Assembly: GCA_035640355.1 (NCBI GenBank)
Contig: DASQWI010000001.1
Location: forward strand, 62,001 to 126,000
Length of the DNA: 64,000 nt
Reading direction: 5' to 3'
Source: Actinomycetota bacterium
GTDB taxonomy: Bacteria; Actinomycetota; UBA4738; HRBIN12
Under the pieces are notes generated by a model. The model saw only the letters and a list, made by a program, of their open reading frames with translations, was not told where the DNA came from and ran no database searches. Shown here in pieces: positions 24,182-33,336 of the stretch (position 1 is the first letter of the stretch; the number at the start of each line of letters is the position of its first letter). The position numbers and the translations under genes are program-made.

Positions 24182-25368
24182 CGCCACGCGCGGTCCTGGC
24201 GTACTCGGGCGGACTCGACACGTCGGTCGCCATCCGTTGGCTCACCGAGCAGGGATACGACGTGCACGCCGTCGCCGTCGATGTGGGGCAGCACGAGAGC
24301 GTGGAGGAGATCCGCCGCCGAGGCGACCTCGCGGGCGCGGCCGAGGTCCGCGTGGTCGACGCGGTCGACCGATTCGCCAACGAGTTCCTGTCGCGCGCCG
24401 TCAAGGCGAACGGCCTCTACGAGGACAAGTACCCCATGGTGTCGAGCCTGGCGCGGCCGCTCATCGCCGACGAGGTCGTCAAGGTCGCGCGCGAGGTGGG
24501 TGCCAGCGCGGTCGCCCACGGTTGCACCGGCAAGGGGAACGATCAGGTGCGGTTCGAGCTGTCGTTCGGCGCGCTCTCGCCCGACCTTCGCGTGCTCGCG
24601 CCGATCCGCGATCCGGGCATCCCGCGCGAGAAGGCGGTCGCGCTCGCGGCCGAGTGGGGAATCCCGATCGCGCGCGTCGCGGCGTCGTACTCGGTGGACG
24701 AGAACCTATGGGGCCGAACGATCGAGTGCGGTCCCCTCGAGGATCCGTGGGCGGAAGCGCCCGAGGACGCGTTCGCGCGAACCGCCCCGGAGGACGAGCG
24801 GCCGAACGAACCGACCGAGGTGACGATCGGCTTCGAACGCGGGGCCACCGTCGCGATCGACGGCGCCGCTTCGTCGCTCGCCGAGGTCATCAGGAACGTG
24901 GACGACGTCGGCGGCAGGTACGGGTTCGGGCGCGTCGACATGATCGAGAACCGACGCGTGGGCATCAAGTCCCGTGAGCTGTACGAGGTTCCCGGAGCGC
25001 TCGCGCTGATTCTCGCGCACCGCGCTCTGGAGGATCTGACGCTCGAGCGCGAGGTGGCGCACTTCAAGCCCGGCGTCGAGCGGAGATGGTCGGAGCTCGT
25101 CTACGACGGTCAGTGGTTCAGCCCCCTGCGCCTGGCACTCGACGAGTTCGTCGAGGAGACGCAACGACACGTCGACGGCGAAGTCCGTCTGCGGTTCTCG
25201 CCGGGCAGTTGCAGCGTCGTCGGTCGGCGCTCGACGTCGTCGCTGTACGACCTGTCGCTGGCGACGTACGGCGGCGAGGATGCGTTCGACCAGCGGCACG
25301 CCGAAGGCTTCGTGAAGCTGTGGGGGTTGCCATTGAAGGTGTGGTCGTCCAAGCAGGGCGGCGCGTGA
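24178..25368 (+). CDS. argG: Argininosuccinate synthase
   Basis: The 396-residue protein starts with the ATP pyrophosphatase loop AYSGGLDTS (residues 8-16) and has HGCTGKGNDQVRFE and YSVDENLWGR, which bind aspartate and citrulline. It joins citrulline and aspartate with ATP. Its citrulline must come from ornithine carbamoyltransferase, which is not encoded in this cluster. GTG start overlapping argR; its TGA is overlapped by argH. Confidence 0.97.
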   Translation: MTPRAVLAYSGGLDTSVAIRWLTEQGYDVHAVAVDVGQHESVEEIRRRGDLAGAAEVRVVDAVDRFANEFLSRAVKANGLYEDKYPMVSSLARPLIADEVVKVAREVGASAVAHGCTGKGNDQVRFELSFGALSPDLRVLAPIRDPGIPREKAVALAAEWGIPIARVAASYSVDENLWGRTIECGPLEDPWAEAPEDAFARTAPEDERPNEPTEVTIGFERGATVAIDGAASSLAEVIRNVDDVGGRYGFGRVDMIENRRVGIKSRELYEVPGALALILAHRALEDLTLEREVAHFKPGVERRWSELVYDGQWFSPLRLALDEFVEETQRHVDGEVRLRFSPGSCSVVGRRSTSSLYDLSLATYGGEDAFDQRHAEGFVKLWGLPLKVWSSKQGGA

Positions 25369-26768
25369 CCGAGCGCGAGACGCCGCTGTGGTCCGGGCGT
25401 TTCACCAGACCGCCGGCTGCAGAGGCCGCGGAGCTCGGGCGAAGTCTCTCGTTCGACGTTCGCCTCGCGCCATACGACGTCGAGGCCGGCGTCGCGCACG
25501 TTCGAGCGCTCGAGGATGCGAGGTTGCTCACCGCCGCCGAGGCGGGACAGATCGAGAAGGCTCTCCGCGAGGTGGGCGACGAGATCGGCGCCGGGACGTT
25601 CGCGTTCGATCCCGCGGACGAGGACGTGCATTCCGCGATCGAGCGCGGTGTGATCCGGCGGCTCGGCGAGGTCGGCGGCAAGCTCCATGCGGGCCGCTCG
25701 CGAAACGATCTGGTGATGACGGATCTGCGGCTCTGGCTGCTCGATGCCGAGGAGCGGATCCGGGAGGTGATCGAGCGGTGTGCGCGCTCTCTGATGGGTC
25801 ACGCCCGCGACCACACCGAGACAGTCATGCCGGGGACGACGCACTCGCGGTTCGCGCAGCCGGTGACGCTCGGGCATCATCTGCTCGCGCACGCGTGGGC
25901 CCTCGTTCGCGACCTCGATCGGTTCGGAGGGTGGCGGCGGCGCGCGAGCGTCTCTCCGCTCGGCGCCGGCGCGATGGCCACGTCGACACTGCGGCTCGAC
26001 CACGACGCGACGGCGCGGCGGCTGGGGTTCGAGGCACGGTTCGAGAACTCGATCGACGCCGTGAGCGATCGCGACGTCGTGCAGGAGTTCCTCGCCTGCG
26101 CGTCGATCTGCGCCACGCATCTGTCTCGTCTCGCAGCGGACGTGGCTCGGTTCTCGGACGAATCGCTCGGCTGGGTGACGATCGACGATTCGTTCGCGAC
26201 CGGCTCGAGCATGATGCCGCACAAGCGGAACCCCGATGTCGCGGAGCTGGCGCGCGCGAAGGCCGGACGTGTCCTCGGCGACCTGGTCGCCGTATCCACG
26301 ATCCTTCACGGGCTTCCGCTCGGCTACCACCGCGATCTGCAGGAGGACAAGGAAGCGGTGTTCGACGCCGCGGACACGCTCGAGGCCGCGGGGGCCGCGC
26401 TCGCCGGCTGCGTTGCCACGCTGGCGTTCCACCCGAACGCGATGCGCCGCTCCGCGGAGGCCGACGGCCTGTTCGCGACCGACATCGCAGAGGCACTCGT
26501 CACGAGCGGCGTCTCCTTCCGTGAGGCACACGAGCGCGTCGGCAGGCTCGTCGCGTCGCTCGAGGCCGACGAGCGCTCGCTGCGCGACCTCTCGGCCGAG
26601 GAGTGGACGGCGTACGGTGTTCCGAACGGCGCCGAGCTCCTCGACGCGGTCCGTTCGGTCCGCGCACATGCGGCTCCGGGCGGCCCCAGTGCGGAAAGCG
26701 TTCGCCAACAGATCGAGGGGATCGAACGATTGCTCGGTCCAGCGGTCGAGAGGAGCGAGCGAACCTAG
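25365..26768 (+). CDS. argH: Argininosuccinate lyase
   Basis: A 467-residue fumarase/aspartase-superfamily enzyme with the flexible signature loop GSSMMPHKRNPD containing the catalytic Ser. HAGRSRNDLVMTD and TVMPGTTHSRFAQP bind argininosuccinate. It releases fumarate and arginine, completing the pathway. It is the final gene of the arg operon, and its GTG overlaps argG. No terminator is obvious before the P450 gene, which starts within 40 bases, so read-through is possible. Confidence 0.96.
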   Translation: MTERETPLWSGRFTRPPAAEAAELGRSLSFDVRLAPYDVEAGVAHVRALEDARLLTAAEAGQIEKALREVGDEIGAGTFAFDPADEDVHSAIERGVIRRLGEVGGKLHAGRSRNDLVMTDLRLWLLDAEERIREVIERCARSLMGHARDHTETVMPGTTHSRFAQPVTLGHHLLAHAWALVRDLDRFGGWRRRASVSPLGAGAMATSTLRLDHDATARRLGFEARFENSIDAVSDRDVVQEFLACASICATHLSRLAADVARFSDESLGWVTIDDSFATGSSMMPHKRNPDVAELARAKAGRVLGDLVAVSTILHGLPLGYHRDLQEDKEAVFDAADTLEAAGAALAGCVATLAFHPNAMRRSAEADGLFATDIAEALVTSGVSFREAHERVGRLVASLEADERSLRDLSAEEWTAYGVPNGAELLDAVRSVRAHAAPGGPSAESVRQQIEGIERLLGPAVERSERT

Positions 26769-26805
26769 GCGCCGCAATGGAAGGGTGATACCTGTCGCGA
26801 CCGAG

Positions 26806-28125
26806 ATGGTCTCGTCGGCGGTGGGGGCACGCAGGCTCAGCGCGCTCGGCACGCTTCGGGCGTTTCGCCGGGACCCGCTCGGGCTGCTCGAACGCCTCGC
26901 GGCCGAAGGCGATGTCGTGCGAGCGCGCGTTCCGGGCGCCGACTCGTGGCTGCTGAACCACCCCGACCTCGTCCAGGGGGTGTTCGTCACCGACCACCGC
27001 TCGTTCCACAAGGGCCCCACCATCCAGGCGACGAAGATGCTCCTCGGGGAGAGCCTCCTCACGAGCGAAGGCGAGTACCACCAGCGGCACCGGCGGTTGA
27101 TCCAGCCGCTGTTCCACCGTGAGCCGATCGCGTCGTACGCCGGCGCAATGGTTCGCCACGCCACGTCGACGTCCGACTGCTGGCGCGACGGGCAGTCGTT
27201 CGACGCGCGCGCGGAGATGGCCGCGCTCACGCTCGCGGTCGTGGGAGAAGCGCTCTTCGGCATCGGCGTCGGGGATCACCGTGCCCGCGTTGTCACTCGC
27301 GCACTGACCGAGGCGCTGGAGATCTTCGATCGCGTGTACTCGCCGCTGTACCGCCTGATCATTCGATTGCCGTCGCCGACGATGCGCCGTTATCGGCGCA
27401 TCGAGTCGCAGCTGAACCGCGTCGTCGAGGGCATGATCGCGGAGCGACGGAACGGCCCTCGCGGGGACGATGTGTTGTCGCTGCTGCTCGACGCCTCGGA
27501 CAACGGCGATGGCATGACAGATCGCCAGGTTCGTGATGAGGCGCTCACGCTCTTCCTCGCCGGTCACGAGACGACGGCGAACGCGCTCGCCTGGACGTGG
27601 TGGTTACTCTCGGAGCATCGGGACAGCGAACGCGCCCTCCACGCCGAGCTCGACCACGTCGTCGACGACCGAGAGCCCACGTTCGAAGACTTGCCACGCT
27701 TGCGGTACACCGACGCCGTCATCTCGGAATCGCTCCGCCTCCGTCCGCCGGCCTGGGCGATCGGACGAACCGCAATCGCGGAGCATCGCGCCGGCGAGCA
27801 CACCATCACGAAGGGCTCGATCGTCGTCGTCTCGCCGTGGCTCCTCCACCACGACCCTCGGTGGTGGCGCGACCCCGACACGTTCCGCCCGGAGCGGTGG
27901 CTGGAGGTCGACGACCGGCCGCGATACGCGTACATGCCGTTCGGCGCGGGTCCGCGCGCATGCGTCGGACGACCGTTCGCACAGACGGAAGCGACGCTCG
28001 TGCTCGCGACCATCGCCAGGCGATGGCGGCTGAGGGTTCGACCCGGTGCACCGATCGAGCCGCAGGCGGTGTTGACGCTTCGCCCGCGATATGGCGTGCC
28101 CGTGATCGCCGAACGCCGCAGCTGA
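26806..28125 (+). CDS. Cytochrome P450 monooxygenase
   Basis: The 439-residue protein has all P450 landmarks: I-helix LFLAGHETTANAL (oxygen activation), ESLRLRPPAWAIGR (ExxR), the PERW segment and the heme-binding loop FGAGPRACVGRPFA with the axial Cys. It lacks a membrane anchor or reductase domain, so separate redox partners are needed; none is encoded nearby. The substrate is unknown. The ATG at 26806 is used, but a GTG at 26785 would add 7 residues; neither has a well-placed ribosome-binding site. It follows argH closely on the same strand, without an obvious pathway link. Confidence 0.92.
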   Translation: MVSSAVGARRLSALGTLRAFRRDPLGLLERLAAEGDVVRARVPGADSWLLNHPDLVQGVFVTDHRSFHKGPTIQATKMLLGESLLTSEGEYHQRHRRLIQPLFHREPIASYAGAMVRHATSTSDCWRDGQSFDARAEMAALTLAVVGEALFGIGVGDHRARVVTRALTEALEIFDRVYSPLYRLIIRLPSPTMRRYRRIESQLNRVVEGMIAERRNGPRGDDVLSLLLDASDNGDGMTDRQVRDEALTLFLAGHETTANALAWTWWLLSEHRDSERALHAELDHVVDDREPTFEDLPRLRYTDAVISESLRLRPPAWAIGRTAIAEHRAGEHTITKGSIVVVSPWLLHHDPRWWRDPDTFRPERWLEVDDRPRYAYMPFGAGPRACVGRPFAQTEATLVLATIARRWRLRVRPGAPIEPQAVLTLRPRYGVPVIAERRS

Positions 28126-28152
28126 CAGGACCGTCGTATCGACGGGGTCGGG

Positions 28153-28158
28153 TACGCT
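28153..28158 (+). promoter_or_regulatory. -10 box TACGCT placed for a leaderless transcript of the PIG-L gene
   Basis: TACGCT ends 8 bases before the ATG at 28166, and no ribosome-binding site intervenes. This puts the expected start of transcription at the start codon. The -35 region shows no clear match. Confidence 0.4.
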
Positions 28159-28165
28159 CTGATCG

Positions 28166-28861
28166 ATGGGGTTCGCGAGCGCGCTCGTCATCTTCGCTCA
28201 TCCCGACGACGCCGAGTTCATGTGCGGTGGCACGGTCGCGGCATGGGCGAAGGAGGGCACCGAGGTCCACTACTGCGTCGTCACGGACGGCTCCGCCGGT
28301 TCGAACGACCCGGGCGTCTCGCGCGAGCAGATGATCCCGATCCGCGAGCGCGAACAGCGCGCTGCGGCCGACGTCCTCGGCGTTGCCGACCTGACGTTCC
28401 TCGGGTTTCGAGACGGGGAGCTCGAGGTGAATCTCGACACCCGCAGGGCGGTCACCCGCGTCGTCCGCGGCGTACGGCCCGAGGTGATCGTCGCTCCGGA
28501 CCCGTCGCGCCTGTGGAGCAAGGGCGGATACATCAACCACTGGGACCACAAGCAGGCGGGGACGCTCGCGATGTGCGCGATCATGCCCGACGCACCGAGC
28601 CGGCCTCAGTTCCCCGAGCTCCTGGACGAGGGGCTCGAGCCGTTCGAGGTCCCGAACCTTTGGCTCGCGACGGAAGAGCCCGATACGTTCGTAGACATCA
28701 CCAAGACGATGGATCTCAAGCTCGAGGCCCTGCATGCTCACGAGTCGCAGGGCGTCGAAGACGCCGACGGCTGGGTTCGCCATCGTGCCGGCGAGCTCGG
28801 AAAGATCGCCGGGTGCGAATATGCCGAGGGGTTCATCTCGTTTGATCTCACCGAGGATTGA
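28166..28861 (+). CDS. PIG-L/LmbE-family zinc deacetylase
   Basis: A 231-residue protein with the zinc/catalytic motif AHPDDAE near the N-terminus and the later metal-binding HWDHKQAG. Family members remove N-acetyl groups from sugar conjugates; actinomycete examples include MshB and Mca of mycothiol metabolism. This copy has AHPDDAE instead of AHPDDE-plus-Mca features, and nothing nearby points to mycothiol, so the substrate is open. The TGA shares its last base with the ATG of the next gene. A second PIG-L protein is encoded at 61592-62302. Confidence 0.88.
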   Translation: MGFASALVIFAHPDDAEFMCGGTVAAWAKEGTEVHYCVVTDGSAGSNDPGVSREQMIPIREREQRAAADVLGVADLTFLGFRDGELEVNLDTRRAVTRVVRGVRPEVIVAPDPSRLWSKGGYINHWDHKQAGTLAMCAIMPDAPSRPQFPELLDEGLEPFEVPNLWLATEEPDTFVDITKTMDLKLEALHAHESQGVEDADGWVRHRAGELGKIAGCEYAEGFISFDLTED

Positions 28862-29406
28862 TGGAAGAGCCAGTGGAAGAGCCGATGGAAGAACCGATCG
28901 AGGAGGAGGGCCCGGAGCGCTCGCTCGACCCCAACGAGGAACAGAGCGTCCGAGCCGACATCGAGGATCTCTCCGGCATGCGCCAGGTCTTCCAGGCGCA
29001 GGGCGTTAAAGGCGTCGTCATCGCCTGCCCGGACTGCGGCGAGAACCACTTCTACGAGTGGGAACTGTTGAAGGAGAACCTCGAGCACCTGATCAAGACG
29101 GGTGAGCCGCGGATGCACGAGCCCGCGTTCGAGGTCCGCGAGGACGACTACATCGCGTGGGACTACGGGAAGGGATACCTCGACGCGCTCTCCGATACCG
29201 GTCTCGAGCCGGACAACCGGATCGACCTGACGAGCTGTCCGTGGTGCCGGATGCCGCTGGACGCTCACTTCCAGTACTGCCCCGCGTGCGGTCGAACGCT
29301 CGCCGCCGTTCGGCTCTACAGGGAGCTGATCCAGCGGGGCAGCGACGAACGCGAGGCCCGCGCGATGCTCGTCCGCGCCGGTTTCGAGCCGTTCGAAGCG
29401 TTCTAG
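28861..29406 (+). CDS. DUF5319-type protein with C-terminal zinc ribbon
   Basis: The 181-residue protein has an acidic N-terminus, then a region (about 15-110) that matches, from memory, the actinomycete DUF5319 family: VRADIEDLSGMRQVFQAQG, ACPDCGENHFYEWELLKENL and YIAWDYGKGYLDAL. A zinc ribbon follows (about 124-144) with Cys pairs CPWC and CPAC, then a short helical tail. CPDC in the first domain is only one Cys pair. Function of DUF5319 is unknown; the zinc ribbon suggests nucleic-acid or protein binding. Its TAG stop lies in a CTAG shared with convergent ligD. Confidence 0.8.
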   Translation: MEEPVEEPMEEPIEEEGPERSLDPNEEQSVRADIEDLSGMRQVFQAQGVKGVVIACPDCGENHFYEWELLKENLEHLIKTGEPRMHEPAFEVREDDYIAWDYGKGYLDALSDTGLEPDNRIDLTSCPWCRMPLDAHFQYCPACGRTLAAVRLYRELIQRGSDEREARAMLVRAGFEPFEAF

Positions 29407-31949
29407 GCGATCTTCGCCGGGCGTTCGAGCACGCAGTCCTCGGGAGCCTTGTCCTCGCGGAGGCCCTTGAACGACGGCGCCCGCATCTTGTGGGTGCTGC
29501 GAGTGATCTCCAGGTACTCGACCTCGCAGACGACCTGCGGCTCGACGAACGCCGCGCCCTTCACCGTCACCAGCTCCGGATCGTCTCCCGGCGGCGTCTT
29601 CCTAACGAGCGGTTGAAGCACGCTCATCAGGCGGTCGAGCGTCGACTGCGTGAACCCCGTTCCAACCTGGCCGATCCACAGCAACTTGCCATCGACGTAC
29701 GCCCCGACGAGCAGGGCGCCGAACGAAACCGACCGCCCGCCCTGGCCGGGCGTCCACCCGAGGATCACGCAGTCCTGGGTGTTGGTCAGCTTGATCTTGC
29801 GCCAATCGGGCGACCGCCTGCCGGGCTGGTAGCGCGAGCCCTTCCGCTTGGCGACGACGCCTTCGAGCCCGAGGCCCTTCGCCACCTCGACGAACCTCGT
29901 GCCCTCGCCTTCGACGTGAGTCACCACCTGGAGCCGTTGGTCCGTCTCGGCGATTCGCTCGAGCTGCTCGCGTCGCTCCTCCAAGGGCAGATCGATCGTG
30001 GGCCTGCCGTCGAGCCACAACAGGTCGAACGCCACCATCGCTACCGGGATCCGTTGCATGACGCGCTTCACGTCGCGCTCGTTCGTGAGGTTCATGCGCT
30101 GCTGGAGCGCCTCGAACGAGTTCCGTCCCTCCTCGTCGAACGCCACGATCTCGGCGTCGATCACGGCGTTCACCTGATCGACGAGCTCGTGGATGTCCTT
30201 CAGCTCGGGGTACTGGAACGTCACCTCGCGACCCCTGCGGGTCACGAGCCGCGTCACGTCCGTCGCCAGGTACGTCGTCGAGCGGATCCCGTCGAACTTT
30301 GGCTCGAACCACCACTTCGCATCGTCGAACGCTTTCCATCCGCCCTCGGCGAGCATCGGCTGCATCGCGGCAGGGACGTCGATCAGCGGCGCGTCCTGGT
30401 TGGACGCGAGCAGCGCGAGCCAGTCGGTTCGCGTCTTGACGAAGTGGTACTCGAGGCCGGGGTACTTCCGGCCGTGGAGCTTGAAGCTCACCTTCTTGTC
30501 GGTCCACTCGACCGCCTCGTACCAGCCGTCGTCGAAGATGCGGACCTCCCCGGCGCCGTAATGGCCCTTCGGGATCGTGCCCTGGAAGCTCCCGTACTCG
30601 AGCGGATGGTCCTCTGTTCGAACGGCCAGGCGTCTGTCCTTGGGCTGTACGGGGAGTCCGCGGGGGACGGCCCATGAGGGCAGCGCCCCGTCGCGTTCCA
30701 ACCGAACGTCGTAGTGGAGTCGCGTCGCGCGGTGCTTGTGAATGACGAACGAGTTGCCCTCGCCCTCCCGTTCGCCTCCGGCGGGCTCCGTGGTGCCGCC
30801 CGGTCCGAACGTGCGCTTACGCAGGTACTCGCCGAGATTCGGGTCCCTCGACGCCGCGATGACCTCATCAGACGTCCGGGTTCGGCTCTTCTCGGGATCG
30901 TCCTTCGCCGCACCGCTCTTCCGCACCTTTTTCGGCGCGCCCGGGAATGCCTTCTCGCTCGGCATCCCCAGCGCCTCCAGCGCGGCGGTCAGGTCCTGTG
31001 GCTTCTCGATCACGCCCGCGAACAGGTCGCCGACCTCCGCGAACCGCGCCCACACGTTGTCGATGCGAAAGTCCTGCGGTGTGACGCCCGCAGCGAGCTC
31101 GTCCCATTCGAGGGGCGTCGAGACTGTAGCTCGCGGTTCGGGCCTGAGCGAGTACACCGCCGCGATGTTCGCGCCCTCGCGGTTCATGTTGTGGTCGATG
31201 AACACCTTTCCCGTGCGGTTCTCGATCTTCCACGCCATCGTGACCCGATCGGTGTCCGCCCGCTCGATCATCTTGCCCACCCGGCGGACGAACTCGCGCA
31301 CCTGCTCGTACGAGTACCCGCTCTCGATGGGCACGTAGATCTGTACGCCTGTCGCCCCGCTCGTCTTCGGATAGCCGACGAGGCCGAGAGCGTCGAGCGC
31401 GGCGCGAACGTGGAGCGCCACGGCGATCACGTCTTCGAACGGCGCTCCCATCGGATCGAGGTCGAAGAACAGATAGTCGGGCTGCTCGACGGACATGCAT
31501 CGCGAATGCAGAGGGTGCATCTCGATGCAGCCGAGGTTCGCCACGTACAGCAGCGTCGACAGATCGTTCACCATCAGGTAGCCGATGACGCCCGTCCTTG
31601 CGTCGTCGCTCTGGACCGGACACCGCTCGATCCAGTCGGGCGTATGCGACGGGGCAGTCTTCTCGTAGAAGAACCCGCCGGACGCGCCGTCGGGCATTCG
31701 CTTCATCGTCAACGGCCGCTGGCCAAGGTACGGAAGGATCAGGTCGCCGACGTTGAGGTAGTAGGCGACGAGGTCGCCCTTGGTGTAACCCTCGTCGGGC
31801 CAGAAGACCTTGTCCAGGTTCGACAGGCGGAGCTCGCGGCCGTCGACCTCGGCCCACCACGCGTCGCCGCGCTTCTCGGCCTCGAGCTGTTTCGGGAACT
31901 CGACCGTGAACGACCGGCCGCTCGTCACCTTCTTCTTCCGTGTCGGCAC
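29403..31949 (-). CDS. ligD: ATP-dependent DNA ligase D (polymerase-phosphoesterase-ligase)
   Basis: An 848-residue three-domain repair enzyme in the mycobacterial order. The polymerase/primase domain (about 25-310) has YLFFDLDPM with the metal-binding DLD. The 3'-phosphoesterase domain (about 395-545) has HKHRATRLHYDVRLE. The ligase domain (about 565-848) has Lys of EPKFDGIR as the adenylated nucleotidyl-transfer residue. It fills, trims and seals double-strand ends held by Ku. The GTG at 31949 is chosen because upstream codons overlap the ku control region. It is divergent from ku with about 100 bases between them. Confidence 0.95.
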   Translation of the reverse strand: MPTRKKKVTSGRSFTVEFPKQLEAEKRGDAWWAEVDGRELRLSNLDKVFWPDEGYTKGDLVAYYLNVGDLILPYLGQRPLTMKRMPDGASGGFFYEKTAPSHTPDWIERCPVQSDDARTGVIGYLMVNDLSTLLYVANLGCIEMHPLHSRCMSVEQPDYLFFDLDPMGAPFEDVIAVALHVRAALDALGLVGYPKTSGATGVQIYVPIESGYSYEQVREFVRRVGKMIERADTDRVTMAWKIENRTGKVFIDHNMNREGANIAAVYSLRPEPRATVSTPLEWDELAAGVTPQDFRIDNVWARFAEVGDLFAGVIEKPQDLTAALEALGMPSEKAFPGAPKKVRKSGAAKDDPEKSRTRTSDEVIAASRDPNLGEYLRKRTFGPGGTTEPAGGEREGEGNSFVIHKHRATRLHYDVRLERDGALPSWAVPRGLPVQPKDRRLAVRTEDHPLEYGSFQGTIPKGHYGAGEVRIFDDGWYEAVEWTDKKVSFKLHGRKYPGLEYHFVKTRTDWLALLASNQDAPLIDVPAAMQPMLAEGGWKAFDDAKWWFEPKFDGIRSTTYLATDVTRLVTRRGREVTFQYPELKDIHELVDQVNAVIDAEIVAFDEEGRNSFEALQQRMNLTNERDVKRVMQRIPVAMVAFDLLWLDGRPTIDLPLEERREQLERIAETDQRLQVVTHVEGEGTRFVEVAKGLGLEGVVAKRKGSRYQPGRRSPDWRKIKLTNTQDCVILGWTPGQGGRSVSFGALLVGAYVDGKLLWIGQVGTGFTQSTLDRLMSVLQPLVRKTPPGDDPELVTVKGAAFVEPQVVCEVEYLEITRSTHKMRAPSFKGLREDKAPEDCVLERPAKIA

Positions 31950-32053
31950 GAGGCCCAGCGTAGCCGTCCCCTCGCCGACGGTCGTGTCCGCCCGGCGGGC
32001 TAAACTGCATCCGCCCTGGTCGCAGGGCCCCGCCGCTCTCGAAGGAGCCGCCG

Positions 32054-32929
32054 ATGCCACCCAGAGCCATGTGGAAGGGAGCCATCTCGTTCGGCCTGGT
32101 GACGATCCCCGTCGCCGTCTACCCGGCCACGGAGGAGAAGTCGCTCAAGTTCAACCAGCTTCACGACAAGGACATGGGCCGGATCCGCTACAAGCGGGTG
32201 TGCTCGATCGACAGCGAGGAGGTCGAGTTCGAGCACATCGTCAAGGGATACGAGGTGGAGAAGGATCGGTACGTGATCATCACGGACGAGGATCTCGACG
32301 CGGTGCCGGTGGAATCCTCACGCGCGATCGACATCCAGCAGTTCGTCGACCTCGACGAGATCGACCCGATGCTGTTCAAGAAGTCCTACTACCTCGTCCC
32401 CGACGAGACCGGAGCCAAGGCGTACGCACTCCTTCGCAAGGCCTTGCACGACGAGAATAAGGTGGGGATCGCCAAGGTCAGCTTCCGTGACAAGGAGCAC
32501 CTCGCGGCGCTGCGGTTCAAGGACCGCGTGTTCGTCCTGGAGACGATGTTCTGGCCGGACGAGATCCGGGCCGCCGAGTTCGACACGGTCGACGCCGACG
32601 AGAAGGTCCGGGAGAACGAGGTGGAGATGGCCAAGGCGCTGATCGACAACTTGACCGAGCCATGGGACCCGTCGTCGTTCAAGGACGAGTACCGCGAGGC
32701 GCTGATCGAGATCGTCGAGCGAAAGGACGCCGGGGAGCCGATCGAGGCTCCCGCGGAAGCCGCGCCGGCGCGAGTGGTGGACCTCATGCAGGCGCTGAAG
32801 GCGTCGGTCGAAGCGGCGAAAGAGAAGACGCCCGCGTCCGCAGGCGGTGCCAAGGGCTCGAGCGCCAAGCCGGCGGCCAAGAAGTCGGCCGCGAAGAAGA
32901 CGACGACCGCGCGCCGCAAGGCCGGGTGA
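32054..32929 (+). CDS. ku: Ku DNA end-binding protein
   Basis: The 291-residue protein is a bacterial Ku core (residues about 5-235, starting MWKGAISFGLVTIPV) with a C-terminal Lys/Ala-rich tail (AKPAAKKSAAKKTTTARRKAG region), as in mycobacterial Ku, where such tails aid DNA binding. It forms a homodimeric ring on broken ends and recruits LigD. AAGGAG 6 bases before the ATG is the ribosome-binding site, and TAAACT at 32001-32006 is a possible -10 box. The divergent ligD makes a complete end-joining pair. Confidence 0.96.
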   Translation: MPPRAMWKGAISFGLVTIPVAVYPATEEKSLKFNQLHDKDMGRIRYKRVCSIDSEEVEFEHIVKGYEVEKDRYVIITDEDLDAVPVESSRAIDIQQFVDLDEIDPMLFKKSYYLVPDETGAKAYALLRKALHDENKVGIAKVSFRDKEHLAALRFKDRVFVLETMFWPDEIRAAEFDTVDADEKVRENEVEMAKALIDNLTEPWDPSSFKDEYREALIEIVERKDAGEPIEAPAEAAPARVVDLMQALKASVEAAKEKTPASAGGAKGSSAKPAAKKSAAKKTTTARRKAG

Positions 32930-32979
32930 CGCCACCAACCGACTCCTTGTCCGCGCGTCGATCGCCGGCGTGTCTGCAC

Positions 32980-32985
32980 TAGTCT
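32980..32985 (+). promoter_or_regulatory. -10 box TAGTCT placed for a leaderless glnB transcript
   Basis: TAGTCT ends 8 bases before the GTG at 32993. No ribosome-binding site lies between, so transcription probably starts at the start codon. The rest of the 32930-32992 gap shows no clear -35 box or nitrogen-regulator site. Confidence 0.4.
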
Positions 32986-32992
32986 CGTCGAC

Positions 32993-33331
32993 GTGAAGCT
33001 CGTCACGGCCATCGTCAAGCCACACAGGATGGACGAGATCAAGGAGGCCCTCCGCGGCGTTGGCGTGGCCGGCCTCACGGCGACCGACGTGGAGGGGTTC
33101 GGACGCCAGCGTGGCCACACCGAGGTGTACCGCGGCGCCGAGTACCAGGTCGATTTCGTCCCCAAGGTCAAGGTCGAGGTGCTCTGCGAGGACGAAGAGG
33201 CGCAGGGCGTCGTCGACGCGATCGCCAAGGCCGCGCGCACCGGCAAGATCGGTGACGGAAAGATCTGGGTCACCGAGACGGAGCACGTGATGCGGATTCG
33301 CACCGGTGAGATGGGCCCCGACGCCCTGTAA
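32993..33331 (+). CDS. glnB: PII nitrogen regulatory protein
   Basis: A 112-residue PII protein. The T-loop GHTEVYRGAEYQVDF contains the Tyr51-equivalent that GlnD uridylylates (adenylylates in some actinomycetes). The B-loop TGKIGDGKIWV and C-terminal RIRTGE bind ATP/ADP and 2-oxoglutarate. It signals nitrogen and carbon status to transporters and enzymes. It is followed 5 bases later by glnD, its modifier. Actinomycetes usually have amtB before glnK-glnD; none is here, so the call between GlnB and GlnK is by convention only. Confidence 0.94.
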   Translation: MKLVTAIVKPHRMDEIKEALRGVGVAGLTATDVEGFGRQRGHTEVYRGAEYQVDFVPKVKVEVLCEDEEAQGVVDAIAKAARTGKIGDGKIWVTETEHVMRIRTGEMGPDAL

Positions 33332-33336
33332 CGCCG

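Noticed and set aside
28166..28861. Link of the P450 and PIG-L genes to a biosynthetic gene cluster
   Set aside because: No core synthase, carrier protein or transporter lies near; neighbours are arginine synthesis and DNA repair genes.
29157..30677. Plus-strand frame of 506 codons opposite ligD
   Set aside because: Shadow of the ligase and phosphoesterase domains, with no motif of its own.
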